The notes: generated by a model from the letters alone, not told the origin. Numbered from the stretch's first letter, positions 10,758 through 21,960 are shown. The stretch is 64,000 nt of DNA from Gambelia wislizenii (GCA_030847615.1 JAUMIR010000001.1:439634687-439698686); one strand, 5' to 3'. A program made the numbers and translations.

Positions 10758-11299
10758 CATTTTTAAGAAGACAGTGTTATTTTCCTAGAAAATTATTCAG
10801 TGTATTTATCTTCTCAGGTTTTGGGATATCCATGGCATTTTGTATACAGTATTACATAGAAAGAAGGCTTAATTATGCTGATCTTGAGCAGTGATTCTTA
10901 ACCTGTGGTCTGGGGCCCCCCAGGGGTCTGCAGTGTCTTCATAGGGGGTCTGTGAAGGCTTGAAGGCTGCTTAGCCCACCTCCTTCCTGGAGTGGAGTGG
11001 CCACATGACAGGAGCAAGGGCAATGGCAGGCTGGCTGGCTTGGCCTGTGCATTGCCATTCAATCTGCTCCAGCCACAAACTTGCAACAAGAAGCAAAAGA
11101 AAAGTGTTCTCTCCCCAGTGCTGGCTGGGGAGGATAGTGGTGCTGTGTACCAAGTTGAGAAAAGCTGGTTTACACTAACAGCTATTTGTTATAGTAGCCT
11201 TTTGTCATGGTCTGAGTGCTGTTTTCACAGCATGTTTCACTATGATCAATTTGACAGATATTTTCATACATTGTATTTTTTTTTTTAAAAAAACTTGTA

Positions 11300-11673
11300 C
11301 AGTCGGCCCTCAACTTTTGTGAGGGTTAGGGTGGAGGACCCCTGCGAAAGTGGAAAAACTGTATACCAGCCTGTTTTTTTTTAAAGCTGAGATAACACTT
11401 CTCTAAGCATTTGTAGGTCCTCCACTGCGATTCTATGGTATGCTTTCGCTGGAAGTTGACCACAGAATTGTGTTGGAGGACCTACAAATACGTAGATCAG
11501 TGTTCTCTTTTGGAACCTCTAGGTCCTCCAACATTACTTTATGGTCAACTTCCAGCAGAAGTGTACTATTGAATCATGCTGGCGGATTTAGAAAATGCTG
11601 AGAGAACACATTTGGTAATCCACGCATAATCAAATCTGCAAATGCTTAATCTGCAAATGTGGAGGGGCGACTG
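11300..11673. mobile_element. Tigger-like MITE, second subfamily
   Basis: Left end CAGTCGGCCCTCAACTTTTG, right end AATGTGGAGGGGCGACTG, preceded by TA. The interior differs from the 210-230-bp copies: it has two TAGGTCCTCCA blocks in inverted order around 11415-11530, so the middle is itself partly palindromic. Confidence 0.7.
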
Positions 11674-12116
11674 CATATTGATAGTAATGTAATGGGTATT
11701 TTATCAGACATGAAACTTATTTTTGTGCACACATGAGATTAGAGACTTGTCTCCAGTAGTGACAATTCAATAGTGTACAGTTGTTCAAACCCAAAATGTC
11801 CAAATGGTATACCTTGTCTAAACTGGAAGATGTCTTACTATTGAAGGTTTGGGAGTTATTCCAATAAACATTAGTGAGTCTCTAGATATTTGATGACATG
11901 TTTCCAATAAACAGTGTTGCTTTCTTCTCTCTCTCTCTCTCTCTCTTTTTGGATACAGATGATATCTATTGCACAAGTTTGTATAAAGCTTTAATTATGC
12001 ACATCTGGGGATACATGGAAGGTTCATTGATTTGGGTAATGAATATATTGTTCAGCTTCATATTGCCACTGTATCAGTTGGGCATATCTCCATGGATACA
12101 GTCTGTTCCATTTAAG
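11674..12116 (-). other. PPP2R3C: PPP2R3C 3' UTR region
   Basis: Sequence downstream (leftward) of the PPP2R3C stop. No AATAAA is seen on the - strand close to the stop. The best candidate is a variant ATTAAA at 11990-11995, about 120 bases after the stop. A (CT)n run lies at about 11925-11946. Confidence 0.4.
11990..11995 (-). terminator. PPP2R3C: Candidate variant poly(A) signal ATTAAA (PPP2R3C)
   Basis: ATTAAA on the - strand, the commonest variant hexamer. It is chosen only for its position after the stop codon. Confidence 0.3.
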
Positions 12117-12305
12117 TCATGTGTCATCAAGATCTGTTGTGCTGTCATTATCACTGGCTACAAGAACCTCTCTGTTCTCATAGGTCCAGAAGCCATTAAG
12201 ATCAATTAAAATGCTAGTGACTGTGTCTCCTTGGCTACTGTTGATTAAGTCCTGAAGGGAGATTTTGTAGGGATCCTTTGGCTTCACCATATCAAAGATT
12301 TCATC
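12117..12305 (-). CDS. PPP2R3C: PPP2R3C last coding exon with stop
   Basis: The 189-bp exon (62 codons and TGA) begins after TTTTTCTAG. It encodes DEIFDMVKPKDP, ISLQDLINS, an ILIDLNGFWTYENRE stretch and the acidic tail ending DLDDT. This is the very C terminus of the B'' subunit. It is separated from the previous exon by about 33 kb of intron filled with transposable elements. Confidence 0.95.
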   Translation of the reverse strand, partial: DEIFDMVKPKDPYKISLQDLINSSQGDTVTSILIDLNGFWTYENREVLVASDNDSTTDLDDT

Positions 12306-12591
12306 CTAGAAAAATCAATCAAAAATTAACACAGTGGGTTTTGCATTAAGGCAAACAGAGTATTAACTTGGTACACCAGTACTGGGCAATTTATTTAACA
12401 AAAAAAAATATAAAAAAAAATAAATCACTAAATATTACTGAATTTCACTTCCTGATACTTCATTGTTCAGCTCAAGTACATCTTTGCTTAAGAATATAAA
12501 ACTTCATGCCCACACAGGATGTACTTAAAACTTAACCTAAAAAAAACAAAACAATCAAAGGTAAATTGTGGCTAATAAATTTCTTTATTGC
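12306..12591. other. PPP2R3C last intron, host sequence left of Gypsy
   Basis: AT-rich intron sequence with A-runs near 12402-12420. It ends in ATTGC (12587-12591), which serves as the left target-site copy of the Gypsy element. Confidence 0.5.
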
Positions 12592-12987
12592 TGTCATGAC
12601 CAGGCCTGGATAAGTGGACAGTACAGTGATCCAGACTAGGCCCGACATGAATTTGGTTCCCTCGGGAGCTTTCTCAGGACACCTTAACTCCTGGAACCAG
12701 GCCAGCCCGCCTTAAGCTTCACAGACTTCTCCTCCTAACCTAGGGGCCCAAGGTCACCAGCTGGGATATTCAGATCCTTTTATTCTGGAATGTGTTTTCC
12801 TTATCCTCCCCACACCTCCCTTTCTCTGGTTCCCATGTAACTGAGGGAAACGAAACCTAATTTAGCTTTATCAATTCTCTCTGGCCTTTGAATCACCAGA
12901 ACTAGCTTTGCTATGCTACCAAACAGATCCTGAACAATAAACTGCAAAAAGGATATGGTTTTCAGTATGTGTTACTGGTTCATCACA
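12592..12987 (+). repeat. Gypsy 5' LTR
   Basis: It runs from TGTCATGACCAGGCC to GGTTCATCACA. It is 396 bp, 11 bp longer than the 3' LTR, mainly because of a GGACAGTACA-type segment near 12616. An AATAAA lies at 12936-12941. The element starts with TG and ends with CA as expected for an LTR. Confidence 0.93.
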
Positions 12988-13141
12988 GTAAGCTAGTTCT
13001 CAAAACATTCTGACTTGATTGAGAATTGTTTGATGCAACATGTCTCAAGTTATGGAGGACGAAACCCAGACGGAGGAAACCTCCAGCCGGCCTTCTGGAT
13101 GTTTGCTCTGAGCAGGGAAGAGAGAGACTGAGTCAGGAGCA

Positions 13142-13967
13142 ATGGAGGGCCATGAACCTGTTCCCCCCTCCCAACCTGATGGAGTTGGGGCCAAGCAGGC
13201 TCTAGGGGGTAGCAGGCGGCTACCCCTTTTCAGAGACATCCGTGCGCGGGGCAAGCGTGGCCATGGGAGCCAGTTGACTCTGGCTGGTCGGGAGGACTGT
13301 AGGTCACTGTGGTGGGACCTACCACAGACCAGTGGAGTTCGGGATTATGGGGCGAGGTGCCTGCACCCAGATTTGGAGAGAGCTGCAGCAATTAAAGCAA
13401 CAGATGCAGCTGATGCAGACCAGCCTTGGGGAAATCTTGCAGTGGCTGCCCCAGCGACCAGCACCCCCAGTTGACCCTCCACCTCCCCCGGGAGACAGAG
13501 GCTTTCTGGCACCTGGCCCACTTCTAGGGCCAGCACCAGCCCCGGACGGAGGCCGGGCGCCACCTGGAGTGGCCCCAATCCCACCGGCTCCTGGTCCCCT
13601 GGCACGCCCAGCTGGTGCGGGACCAGTGGAATCTCGACCACATCCACAGGGCCTCACGCATCAAGACCTGAAGGCAACACTCGATGGGGACGTCGCTAAG
13701 CTGCCATTCTTCCTCACCCAGATGATGGGATTCCTGTCCCACTGGGTGGAGGAATTCCAGACGAAGTCCGAGAAGGTCCAGTACGTCTCCAATCAGCTGG
13801 AAGGGGAGGCGGCACAATGGCTGGTGGGGTTCTACGACATGGGGGCCCCTGAGTTGGAAAGCTTCCACAACTTCATGATGGCACTCTGGGCTCAGTTCGA
13901 AGACCCGTTGCAAAGGAATGGGTGCGCACAGAGCTATAGCGACGATGACAGGGGCCAAAAGCCATAG
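13142..13967 (+). pseudogene. Gypsy gag, N-terminal and capsid part
   Basis: The open frame from 13332 has a Gln-rich coiled-coil-like start (LQQLKQQMQLMQTSLGEIL) and a Pro-rich linker. A capsid-like stretch follows: FFLTQMMGFLSHWVEEF, then VQYVSNQLEGEAAQWLVGFYD. This resembles Gag of vertebrate Ty3/Gypsy elements and of the domesticated RTL/PEG10 genes. The frame is lost near 13950-13980, after which Gag continues in another frame. The high GC and long frames on the other strand are a by-product of composition. Confidence 0.8.
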
Positions 13968-13969
13968 CT

Positions 13970-14347
13970 GAATACGCTGAGTTGCACTGTCTCCACAGTC
14001 AGATTCCTGACTGGACCAAAGCTACAAAGGTGCAGTATTTCCAGGATAGCCTTAACACTGATATCCTGGAGTGGGCCCTAGTCCAAGGGAACCCTGAGAC
14101 CTTGCTGGGATGGGTCCATCTAGCCAGGGAGGTGGAAACCCTGAGACAAAGCATAAAACTGGCAAAGCAGTGCCAAGGGCTGACATCTGGTAAACCCAGT
14201 GGTGGGGCAACCAAGAAGATCAAGGCAGCGCGGCCAACAAGCAGCACGGCAGTGGAGATGGAGAAGGAGCTGCGGATGCGGAAAGGCCTGCGTCTTCACT
14301 GCGGGAAGGGCAGTCACCTTATAGCAGTGTGTGGAGAAGCAACCTAA
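13970..14347 (+). pseudogene. Gypsy gag, C-terminal part with degenerate zinc knuckle
   Basis: The frame from 13982 continues the capsid (LHSQIPDWTKATKVQYF) and ends in a nucleocapsid-like segment LHCGKGSHLIAVC. The knuckle lacks the first Cys of the usual C-x2-C-x4-H-x4-C pattern. It is out of frame with the preceding Gag piece. Confidence 0.75.
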
Positions 14348-14639
14348 GAGCAGCCAACGAGAGGAGCTGACCAAGAAACCCGAGGGAAAGCAGACGCCCC
14401 TGAAGACACCCTCCAAGCCACAAACCAAAGCGACAACACACTCCCTGGTCCCCAGCCATCTGGCTGAAAAGTCCTCCTGGGAATTGGGACAGTGGGTCTT
14501 CCTCTGACATCGAGCTGGCGGGAAACCAATCCAGCCTGCCCTACTAAGTGCCTGAGGGTGGGCTAACACCGAAGGGCGCCAAAGTGCTGTGGTGAGTGGA
14601 GTCAAAACCCTGTTCTTTATTAAGGCCAAAATAGGGGTC

Positions 14640-14986
14640 AACGGGAAGGCCTCCCCCATAAGGTCATGGTGATGGTGGATTGTGGGTCTACACAGGTACT
14701 GATCCACCCATCCTTAGTGAGGAAAATAGCCCTGGGCACCATGAAACTGGACAAGCCCATATGGCTCTCCCAGATGAACGGGGGAATGATGAAGGGGGAC
14801 CCCACGAAGCAAATGACCGAGCCCATAGGGATGAGAATGGGGGATCACATGGAAGAACTGCAGTTCATGATCACCCCAGGCCTGGTGCCTGCAGCAGTGG
14901 TTGGACTGAATTGGCTGAAGTTCCACAACTCCTCCATAGACTGGGTCAGTGAAATCGTGACGTGTCCAGGAATAGTGCCTGGTTGA
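14640..14986 (+). pseudogene. Gypsy aspartic protease
   Basis: The frame contains VMVDCGSTQVLIHPSLV, the retropepsin active-site segment in the Asp-Cys-Gly-Ser form seen in some Ty3/Gypsy elements. VVGLNWLKFHNSSIDW follows near the C-terminal end. The frame differs from the RT piece at 15054. Confidence 0.75.
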
Positions 14987-15053
14987 GGAGGGGAGGGGCC
15001 CTGCGACAGAGGGGGATTCCTTAGCCTAAAGTCCCAGAGAATCTTTAGTAGCC

Positions 15054-15244
15054 TTGGTATGGGGGGAAGTGAAAGACCTACCTGTGGAATATAAGCAATG
15101 GTGCATCGTTTTCGAAGAGAAGGAATGTGACATCTTACCCCATAGACCTTTTGACTGTGCTATTGAACTGGTCTCAGGGGCCAAGCTGCCCAAGCCCAAG
15201 ATTTACTCCATGACTCCTACAGAGTTGGATGCTTTGAGGGAATA
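15054..15244 (+). pseudogene. Gypsy reverse transcriptase, N-terminal piece
   Basis: Encodes the start of RT (LPHRPFDCAIELV, MTPTELDALREY) and stops at the TA where the MITE at 15245 is inserted. The matching downstream segment resumes at 15763. Confidence 0.8.
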
Positions 15245-15760
15245 CAGTCGCCCCTTCACATTCGCAGGGGTTAGGTTCCACAAACCCCCGTGAATGTGAA
15301 AATTCCACGAATAAAGACTGCCTTCCCCCTCCCTCCCGAAGTGACCACAGGACCTCTGGAGGCCATGTAGTCGCTTCCCTCACCTCCCCCTCCCTCCCCA
15401 GGCCACCATGGGGCCTCCAGAGGCCCCGTAGTCACCTACCCACACCTCCCCCTCCCTCCCCAGGCCACCACAGGGCCTCCGGAGGCCCCGTAGTCACCTA
15501 CCCATGCCTCCCCTCCCTCCCCAGGCCACTATGGGGCTTCTGGAGGCCCCGTAGTCACTTACCCATGCCTCCCCTCCCTCCCCAGGCCACCATGGGCCTC
15601 TGGAGGCCCTGTAGTTGCTTTCCCATGCCTCCCCCTCCCTCCTGAAAGTGGTGATGGGACCTCAGAGGCCCCGTCGCCACTTTCCTCGGCCTTCCCTCGT
15701 GGCAAACCGCGAATATGCGGAACCGCAAGTGTGGAGGCCGCGAATGTTGAGGGAGGACTG
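15245..15760. mobile_element. Tigger-like MITE with internal minisatellite, inside Gypsy RT
   Basis: Left end CAGTCGCCCCTTCACATTCG, right end GCGAATGTTGAGGGAGGACTG read inverted, flanked by TA (15243-15244 and 15761-15762). The interior from about 15310 to 15690 is an array of about five units of roughly 70 bp with CCTCCCTCCCCAGGCCACCA and GGCCCCGTAGTCAC. The array has no coding meaning. The insertion splits the Gypsy RT. Confidence 0.8.
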
Positions 15761-15762
15761 TA

Positions 15763-16499
15763 TATAGCAAAAGCTTGGCATGGGGCTTCATTAGGCCCAC
15801 AACTCCCCCCTGGGGCCCCCGGTTCTGTTTCGGCGCAAACGGGATTCCTCTCTGAGGCTGTGCCTTGACTACCGCGGCCTCAACGTGGTTAGTGTCACAA
15901 ACCAGTACCCTCTGCCCCTGATGAAGAACATGTTGGCTCATCTAGCCAAGGGCAAAATCTTCACCAAACTGGACTTGAGGGAAGCTTACTATCAGGTGCG
16001 GATCAAAGAGGGTGATGTGTGGAAAACTGCTTTCAATTGTCAACTGGGGACATTTGAGTTTCTTGTAATGCTGTTTGGCTTGTCTGGAGCTCTGGGGGTG
16101 TTTATGAACTTGATTAACGATGTGCTCAGGGAATTTTTGTACAAAAGGGTACTGGTCTATCTCAATGATGTGCTCATCTACTCTGAGGACTACACGTCCC
16201 ATGTCAAATTGGTGAAAAAGGTACTGAACAACTTGCTGAAAATCAGTTGTATGCCACTTTCAAAATGTGAGTTCTACCAGACCCGACTGGACTACCTAGG
16301 GTATCGCATCACTAGCAAGGGGACTGAAATGGACCCAGAAAAGGTTAAAGGGGTTCTGGCATGGGAAACCCCCAAGAACAGAAAACCACTACAGAGTTTT
16401 CTGGGTTTTGCTAATTTCTATAGGTCTTTTATTCCCGACTTTGCTGAGGTGGCCCTACCCTTCACCGACTTGCTAAAGACCAACAGGTCTGGTGGATAG
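15763..16499 (+). pseudogene. Gypsy reverse transcriptase, main part (catalytic Asp replaced)
   Basis: The frame from 15885 covers the fingers and palm: YPLPLMKNMLAHL, FTKLDLREAYYQVRI with the first catalytic Asp, then LFGLSGALGVF. The box is YLNDVL where the family has Tyr-x-Asp-Asp, so the first Asp of the pair is Asn. The connection continues with LDYLGYRI and FLGFANFYRSFIPDFA. A frameshift separates 15763-15830 from this frame. The copy would be catalytically dead on this change alone. Confidence 0.88.
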
Positions 16500-17277
16500 A
16501 AAAAGGCCAAAGATGGAAGTGTGAGACACCCCCCCCCGCCAAATTGTGTGGACAGAATGCCAACAAGCTTTTGAGAAACTGAAAAAGTTATTCACTTCTG
16601 AACCCATTCTCAAACACCCTGACCCCAAGCAGCCCTTTGTGGTATAGGTGGGTGCCTCTGATGTGGCTATGGGGGGTATTGTTGCAACAGGATGAGGCAG
16701 GGGAGCTCAGGCCCTGTGTGTACCTGTCCAAAAAATTCAATGAGACAGAGCGCAATTGGCCCGTTTGGGAGTGGGAGGTGGGAGCCATTAAGGTGGCGCT
16801 TGAGACCTGGTGACGCTTGCTAGGTTTATCCCAGCCTTTTGAGGTATGGATGGATGAACCTTGAGGCACTGAAAACCCCTTGGTGGTTGGGGCCTAAGCA
16901 AATTAGGTGGGCTGATTAGCTTTACACCGAAGTTCCTCCCAGAAAAAAGGAATTTTCTGGTGGATGCCTTGTCTAGGCTTCCACAGCATGAAAGTAAGCG
17001 CAAAGAGGTTGTTGACACTGTCTTCTCCCCTTTTCATTTGGGTCTCGCGGTCCTCACCTGCAGCTAAATGAAGCGGCATGCCGCTAAGGTGGCCCCCACC
17101 TTGGGGAGTCCTCCAGATGGGGTTCGGGCCCTGTTCCGTTAGGCCGCCCTTTGGCGTTCCCATCCAGTCCTCCCTCCAATATCCCAGCCCAGGGGTCCCA
17201 CAACCCAGCCTTGTCCAATGCCATCCCCAAGGTGGGGGGTGACATAGCCAGCTGGCCGATGCCCTTCCCCAGGACCC
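16500..17277 (+). pseudogene. Gypsy RNase H and tether region, heavily broken
   Basis: This lies between RT and integrase, where Ty3/Gypsy RNase H belongs. Short pieces in different frames are recognisable, such as VYLSKKFNETERN near 16720. Poly-C at 16530 and several stops break it. A conserved catalytic set could not be confirmed. Confidence 0.6.
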
Positions 17278-18555
17278 TTGGTTCCTACGTCATCGTGCCG
17301 AGGTGGATATGACGGAGGGCTTGGCTTGGAGGGGGGAATGCTTGTATGTACCTGTGGCCATGAGACCCTCTGTCCTCAGTGCCACGATGTAAAAAGTGCA
17401 GGCCATTTTGGCTATGTCAAAACGTTGCAACTTGCCAGTAGGCAGTTTTGGTGGCCTCCCATGCGAAAGGAGGTGGAGGAGTATGTGAAGGGGTGTCACG
17501 TTTGTGCCATGGCCAAGAAGGGTGCTGGGAAGCCCAAAGGGTTGTTGCTAAGATTACCCACCCTGGGCAGACCCTAGTATGTGATAAGCATGGATTTCAT
17601 TGTGGATCTCCCTGAAAGCAAAGGGAAAACTGTCATTTGGGTGGTAGTTGACATGTTCTTTAAGCAGGCCCAATTTGTTTCTTGCAACTGTTTCCCCTGG
17701 CCCAACAACTGGCCAAGCTGTTTATTCAACACATTTACAGGCTTCATGGGGTCCCCTCTAAGACTGTCTCTGACAGAGGGGTACAGTTCACCTCCCAATT
17801 TTGGAAACCTTTTACTAATTATTGGGTATAGAACGGGGGCTGATTAGCAGTCATCATCCCGAATCCGATGGAAACATGAAACATATGAACACTACTTTGG
17901 AACAGCATCTGAGGTGCTACATTAACTTCCAACAGTCTGACTGGGTAGACCTGTTACCCTTTGCAGAAGTGGCTTACAACAATGTGGTACATCAGAGTAT
18001 GGGGTTATCCCCTTTCAAGGTTGTTTTTGGGCAGGAATTTAATCCCTTGTCATTGGGAGATGTAGATTCCAACGACCCTGTCCCCTTGGTCCAATGGAGT
18101 GCCCGGATAAAAGATGCATGGCATAAGGTGGTTGCCGCCCTGAGCTTTGCAAAGGCCCAATACAAACAGCAGGTGGACAAAAGAAGGGATCCCACTCCCC
18201 CCTATGTTGTGGGGGACCAAGTGTATCTTTCCACCAAGTTTCTCAAGAGGCCACAACCATCGAAGAAATTGGGCCCCAAGTATACTGGACCTTTTCCTAT
18301 AGTGCGCCAAATCAATCTAGTTGCATTTCAATTGTTTCTACCCAAGCTGTACTGTAATGTGCACCCTGTATTTCATTATAGCCTCCTGAAGCCCACAACT
18401 TTGTTGAGCCCGCTACATCTTACGTCTGATACGCCCGCACCAATCATGGTGGATGGTGACCAACATTTCAAGATCTCTGATATTCTGGACTCTAGTTGTC
18501 GTCGGGGAGGGGGGGGCTTCAGTATTTGGTCAAGTGGAAGCACCTTCCATTAGGG
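17278..18555 (+). pseudogene. Gypsy integrase with GPF/Y module (frameshifted, catalytic Glu replaced)
   Basis: The N-terminal zinc-binding segment is at 17380-17530 (GHFGYVKTLQLASRQFWWP and CHVCAMAK). The core starts at MDFIVDLPESKGKTVIWVV with the first catalytic Asp. The frame is lost near 17700 and resumes at 17822. HPESDGNMKHMNTTLEQ carries Lys where the catalytic Glu is expected. The C-terminal part has ADLLPFAEVAYNN-like and LGPKYTGPFPIV (GPF/Y) segments. It ends at a G-run near 18507-18517, where the frame is lost before the chromodomain. Confidence 0.88.
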
Positions 18556-18642
18556 CATGCTGAATGGGTTAATGTTGAACATATTCATGCACCCCGCTTG
18601 TTAGCAAAGTTCCATGCTCGCTTCCCTGACAAGCTGGGTTGA
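18505..18642 (+). pseudogene. Chromodomain at the end of Gypsy Pol (out of frame)
   Basis: After the G-run, another frame encodes LQYLVKWKHLPLGHAEWVN and ends with a stop at about 18642. The YLVKWK and W-aromatic spacing are those of the chromodomain that chromoviral integrases use to target chromatin. It is separated from integrase by a shift in the mononucleotide G-run. Confidence 0.75.
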
Positions 18643-18690
18643 ACTGCTCATTCTACCTGGGGTTTTGGATCAGTAGGGCTGTTTCTCGCT

Positions 18691-18702
18691 AGGGGGATGG
18701 TA
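18691..18702 (+). promoter_or_regulatory. Polypurine tract of the Gypsy element
   Basis: AGGGGGATGG immediately 5' of the 3' LTR, the place where plus-strand priming occurs in LTR retrotransposons. Confidence 0.6.
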
Positions 18703-19087
18703 TGTCATGGCCAGGCCTGGATAAGTGATCCAGACTAGGCCCGACATGAGTTTGGTTCTCTCGGGAGCTTTCTCAGGGCACCTTAACTCCTGGAACCAGG
18801 CCAGCCCGCCTTAAGCTTCACAGACATCTCCTCCTAGCCTAGCGGCCCAAGGTCACCAGCTAGGATATTTAGACCCTTTGATTCTGGAATGTGTTTTCCT
18901 TATCCTCCCCACACCTCCCTTTCTCTGGTTCCCATGTAACTGAGGGGAAACGAAACCTAATTTAGCTTTATCAGTTCTCTCTGGCCTTAGAATCGCCAGA
19001 ACTAACTTTGCCATGCTACCGAACAGATCCTGAACAATAAACTGCAAAAAGGATATTGTTTTCAGCATGTGTTACTGGTTCATCACA
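18703..19087 (+). repeat. Gypsy 3' LTR
   Basis: 385 bp from TGTCATGGCCAGGCC to GGTTCATCACA, with AATAAA at 19036-19041. It differs from the 5' LTR by scattered substitutions and one 10-11-bp gap. Followed by the right target-site copy ACTGC. Confidence 0.93.
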
Positions 19088-19264
19088 ACTGCTGTACTTT
19101 ACATGCTGCATGAGTAAATGTTTAGAGGATAAGAATGGGGTCCAGTTTTTCTTAATAGCTAAGAAAAGCAGCAGGGCCATCAGCCCCCTAACACACTTTG
19201 GAGGGGCTGACCGTAGACTCAGTGAGTGTAAGGTCAGGATATGTGTATACTGAAGGCACATCAA

Positions 19265-19440
19265 ATTCTTCTTTGTAGTCTCTGTGCCTCACACAATTGC
19301 GACCTCGCTCATGTGCAGATCAGATATGGACTGTTTCAGAGCTGCATAGCTTTTTGGTGGTTAACCCTGCCCTCCCTGGACACTCTTAGAAATAGCATCC
19401 AAAAGCTACTCTCTTCAATCCCTTTTTGTCCATTGTGCAG
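19265..19440. repeat. DIRS left inverted terminal repeat
   Basis: GTCTCTGTGCCTCACACAAT and CATGTGCAGATCAGATATGG match the complement of the right end. The similarity is incomplete by eye, indicating an old insertion. Confidence 0.8.
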
Positions 19441-21960
19441 TTTGCTTCAGAACAGGCTCTCCAGACTTTGAACACACCTCGGGGAACAATCCCTTCAATC
19501 GGCTGACGAGGCCACCAAAAGCAGCCTTTAGCCACATCATCGAGGTCTGTTTGCAAGAACCACTTGGTCTTATTGGCCTCCAAAAAAGTTCCCTCCATAG
19601 CAACCTCTTCAGCTTCAATCCCTGAATCCCTCGCAGTGGTTACCACCACAGAAAAGGGTGACAAGGAAGATCTTTTCTCTATGACATCAGGTCAACTGAC
19701 TATTGTTAAAACCACCAAGTCCCACTCTAAAAAGGGACACAAGCAGTCTGCAGCCAAAGCTTCTGTGTCAGTTGTGAAGAATAAGGCAAAGGCAACCCAC
19801 CATTCAGTCCCTCAACTGGCTCCACTGCCAGATCTGATACCGTCCTGACACTTGCCATCAGCTTCGGCCTCGACAGTCCTGAAGGTCTTGGATTCATTAC
19901 AATCTCTCAGGGATCGCCCTTCATAATTGGCTTCTTTGCTGAAATGCACTCAGCCTTTGCCCCAGCATGACACTGTCCACCCCCCAATGCTGCTCCCAAG
20001 GAGACATCAACCAAACCCTCAGCAGTGGAGCTCTCAGTACCATGGCCTCACAAACTCAACATTCCAATTCCGAGGACTCTCAGGACTGACATTCACAATC
20101 CTGATCTCATGGTCCCAATCTTGGTCCCGATCTTGACTGGCTTGGTCTTGATCTCCTCGGTACTGCTCGGCTTGATCCTGATCGTCTGACTCCAGGCAGT
20201 CTCGATCCCATCATTCACGATCGGTCTCATCTCGTTCCTGTCAATCCCAATAATCTCAGTTCCATCACTACCATGTTGACTGATTCTGACACCCTGGGTA
20301 CCAACCTCGATCTCCATGCTGCCAGCCCCAATACATTCGATCCTAATCTCACTCCTGGGATCAGCCCAATGATGACTATAGGCCTCAGTCGGCTTTATCC
20401 TACTCAGGCATTTCTGTGGAACATAAACGACACGGGTGGGATCCCTCCAACTCAAACTTGTCAGAATCAGCCCACTATTTCCATGCCCCCCTGGAGGTTT
20501 CAACCTCACTGGAACTACTATCATTATCCGGACCTTCAGTACTACCCATACCCAAAGCGGTGCTACCACCATCAAGATGGCATCTCTCAACAGAGATGCA
20601 GGTCTCCTTCCCACTGCACCCTGGAGTGCACATATTGCCCTGATAAGCATCCTCCTCACTTGGATCCTACCCTGCTCTGGTCACAGTTGCACCACAGCCA
20701 GTACAACCTACTTTGCCACCCGCACAGCCTCCACCATAACCTGTGGAAGGCTCAGATCTCCCACAGACCTTGCCACACCACAGAGACTCATCAGTAGACA
20801 GGGATGAAGGTCAGGGTGTCCTCACCCAATGTTCCCCCTCTCCACTGGCCTCCTCAGTTCCAGATGACATAGCTGATACTTCTTCCATCTTGTCAACCGA
20901 GGACATCTGACCTTACGCCAACCTCATCATCAAAATCGCCAAATCCCTCAACCTGGAATTGAAGTCTCAAACGCCAGCTCCACTCACCCCAATCTTCCAA
21001 TGCATTGAAATTCCTGGTAAAACACCAGCCATGCTTCCCCTTTTCGCCACTCTCCAGGAGGTAGTGAAGCATGCCTGGACCAAACCTTTGTCCATTCCTC
21101 TTATGTCCAATCATTTGGAGAACCTCTACAAATTCAATTGGAGAATACCTCCTTTCTCTCCACTCATCCGCCTCCTAATTCCATTATCATGGAAGCTGCA
21201 CAAACAAAACCCACGCGACAATCTGCCATCACCACACTGCTGGATAAAGAAGGCCATTGCCTTGACCTCCTTGGTTGAAAATACTATTTGTCTGCTTCTC
21301 TGGCCATTTGTGTGGCAAACTATCAGGCATGTATGGCTGGATACCAGCAATTTCTTCAGAACAAGGTATCATCCTCCTGCCTTACTTGCTGGATGATCAC
21401 AAGAACATTGCCACCCTATTCTAGCAGGAAGCTCATTGCCTAGCAGGCTGACAGCAGACTGCACAACTAAATCACTGGCTGCCTTTGTTGGCCTCTGTCA
21501 TTACATGTGTCTGAGATCCGTGGGAACAACAGAGAACACCTGCCAGTGCATAGAAGACCTCCTGTTTGATGGGGGCCTCTTCAATTCCAAGATAGATGGG
21601 CAATGAACACCCTCATCAAGGCCAGGACCAAAGTGAAAAAGATGGGCTTCGCCCAATTCACTTGTCCACTTCATCAAACTAAACCTTACTGGTGCAAGTC
21701 CCACTTCTCCTTGGGGCCACAGTCCCCTCACTGCCAGACACATCAGATGTGCAAACTTCCACGGCCTCACAGATCATCTTGCCATACACGATACCAATCC
21801 TTCGCTCAAGTGAAAGGACATCCCCCAACAAAATGGCACCTTTGATTCCGATGCCTTCCTGGCCTATCTCCCGTCTCTTCTGCCACTGCCTTGCCACTAC
21901 CACCAGGCCATTCCTGGCCTCCCACTTCCATGTGTGGGAAGCCACCTCCAGAGGCAACTC
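19440..21960 (+). pseudogene. DIRS gag-like region
   Basis: Occupies the gag position. It has Ser/Lys-rich stretches, Asp/Arg/Ser-rich degenerate repeats (20060-20260) and Pro/His/Thr-rich frames. No intact domain could be recognised and frames change repeatedly. The assignment rests on position between the left ITR and RT. Confidence 0.6.

Larger units (their letters stand above)
12592..19087 (+). mobile_element. Ty3/Gypsy chromovirus LTR retrotransposon (degenerate, both LTRs)
   Basis: Bounded by direct LTRs at 12592-12987 and 18703-19087 and flanked by ATTGC (12587-12591) and ACTGC (19088-19092), a 5-bp duplication with one mismatch. The order is gag, aspartic protease, reverse transcriptase, RNase H, integrase with GPF/Y module, and chromodomain, which defines a Ty3/Gypsy chromovirus. 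The order lies on the + strand, antisense to PPP2R3C. Coding frames are broken by several frameshifts and stops, by a 516-bp MITE inside RT, and by replacements at catalytic positions in RT and integrase. It is a fixed dead copy; its LTRs have visibly diverged. Confidence 0.93.

Noticed and set aside
13319..14707. Open frames on the - strand opposite Gypsy gag
   Set aside because: Shadows of the GC-rich gag; Gly/Pro/Arg-rich low-complexity or featureless peptides without similarity to any family.
20093..20659. 188-residue open frame on the - strand
   Set aside because: Lies opposite the DIRS gag region, whose degenerate ATC/GAT-rich repeats keep frames open on both strands; no recognisable domain.
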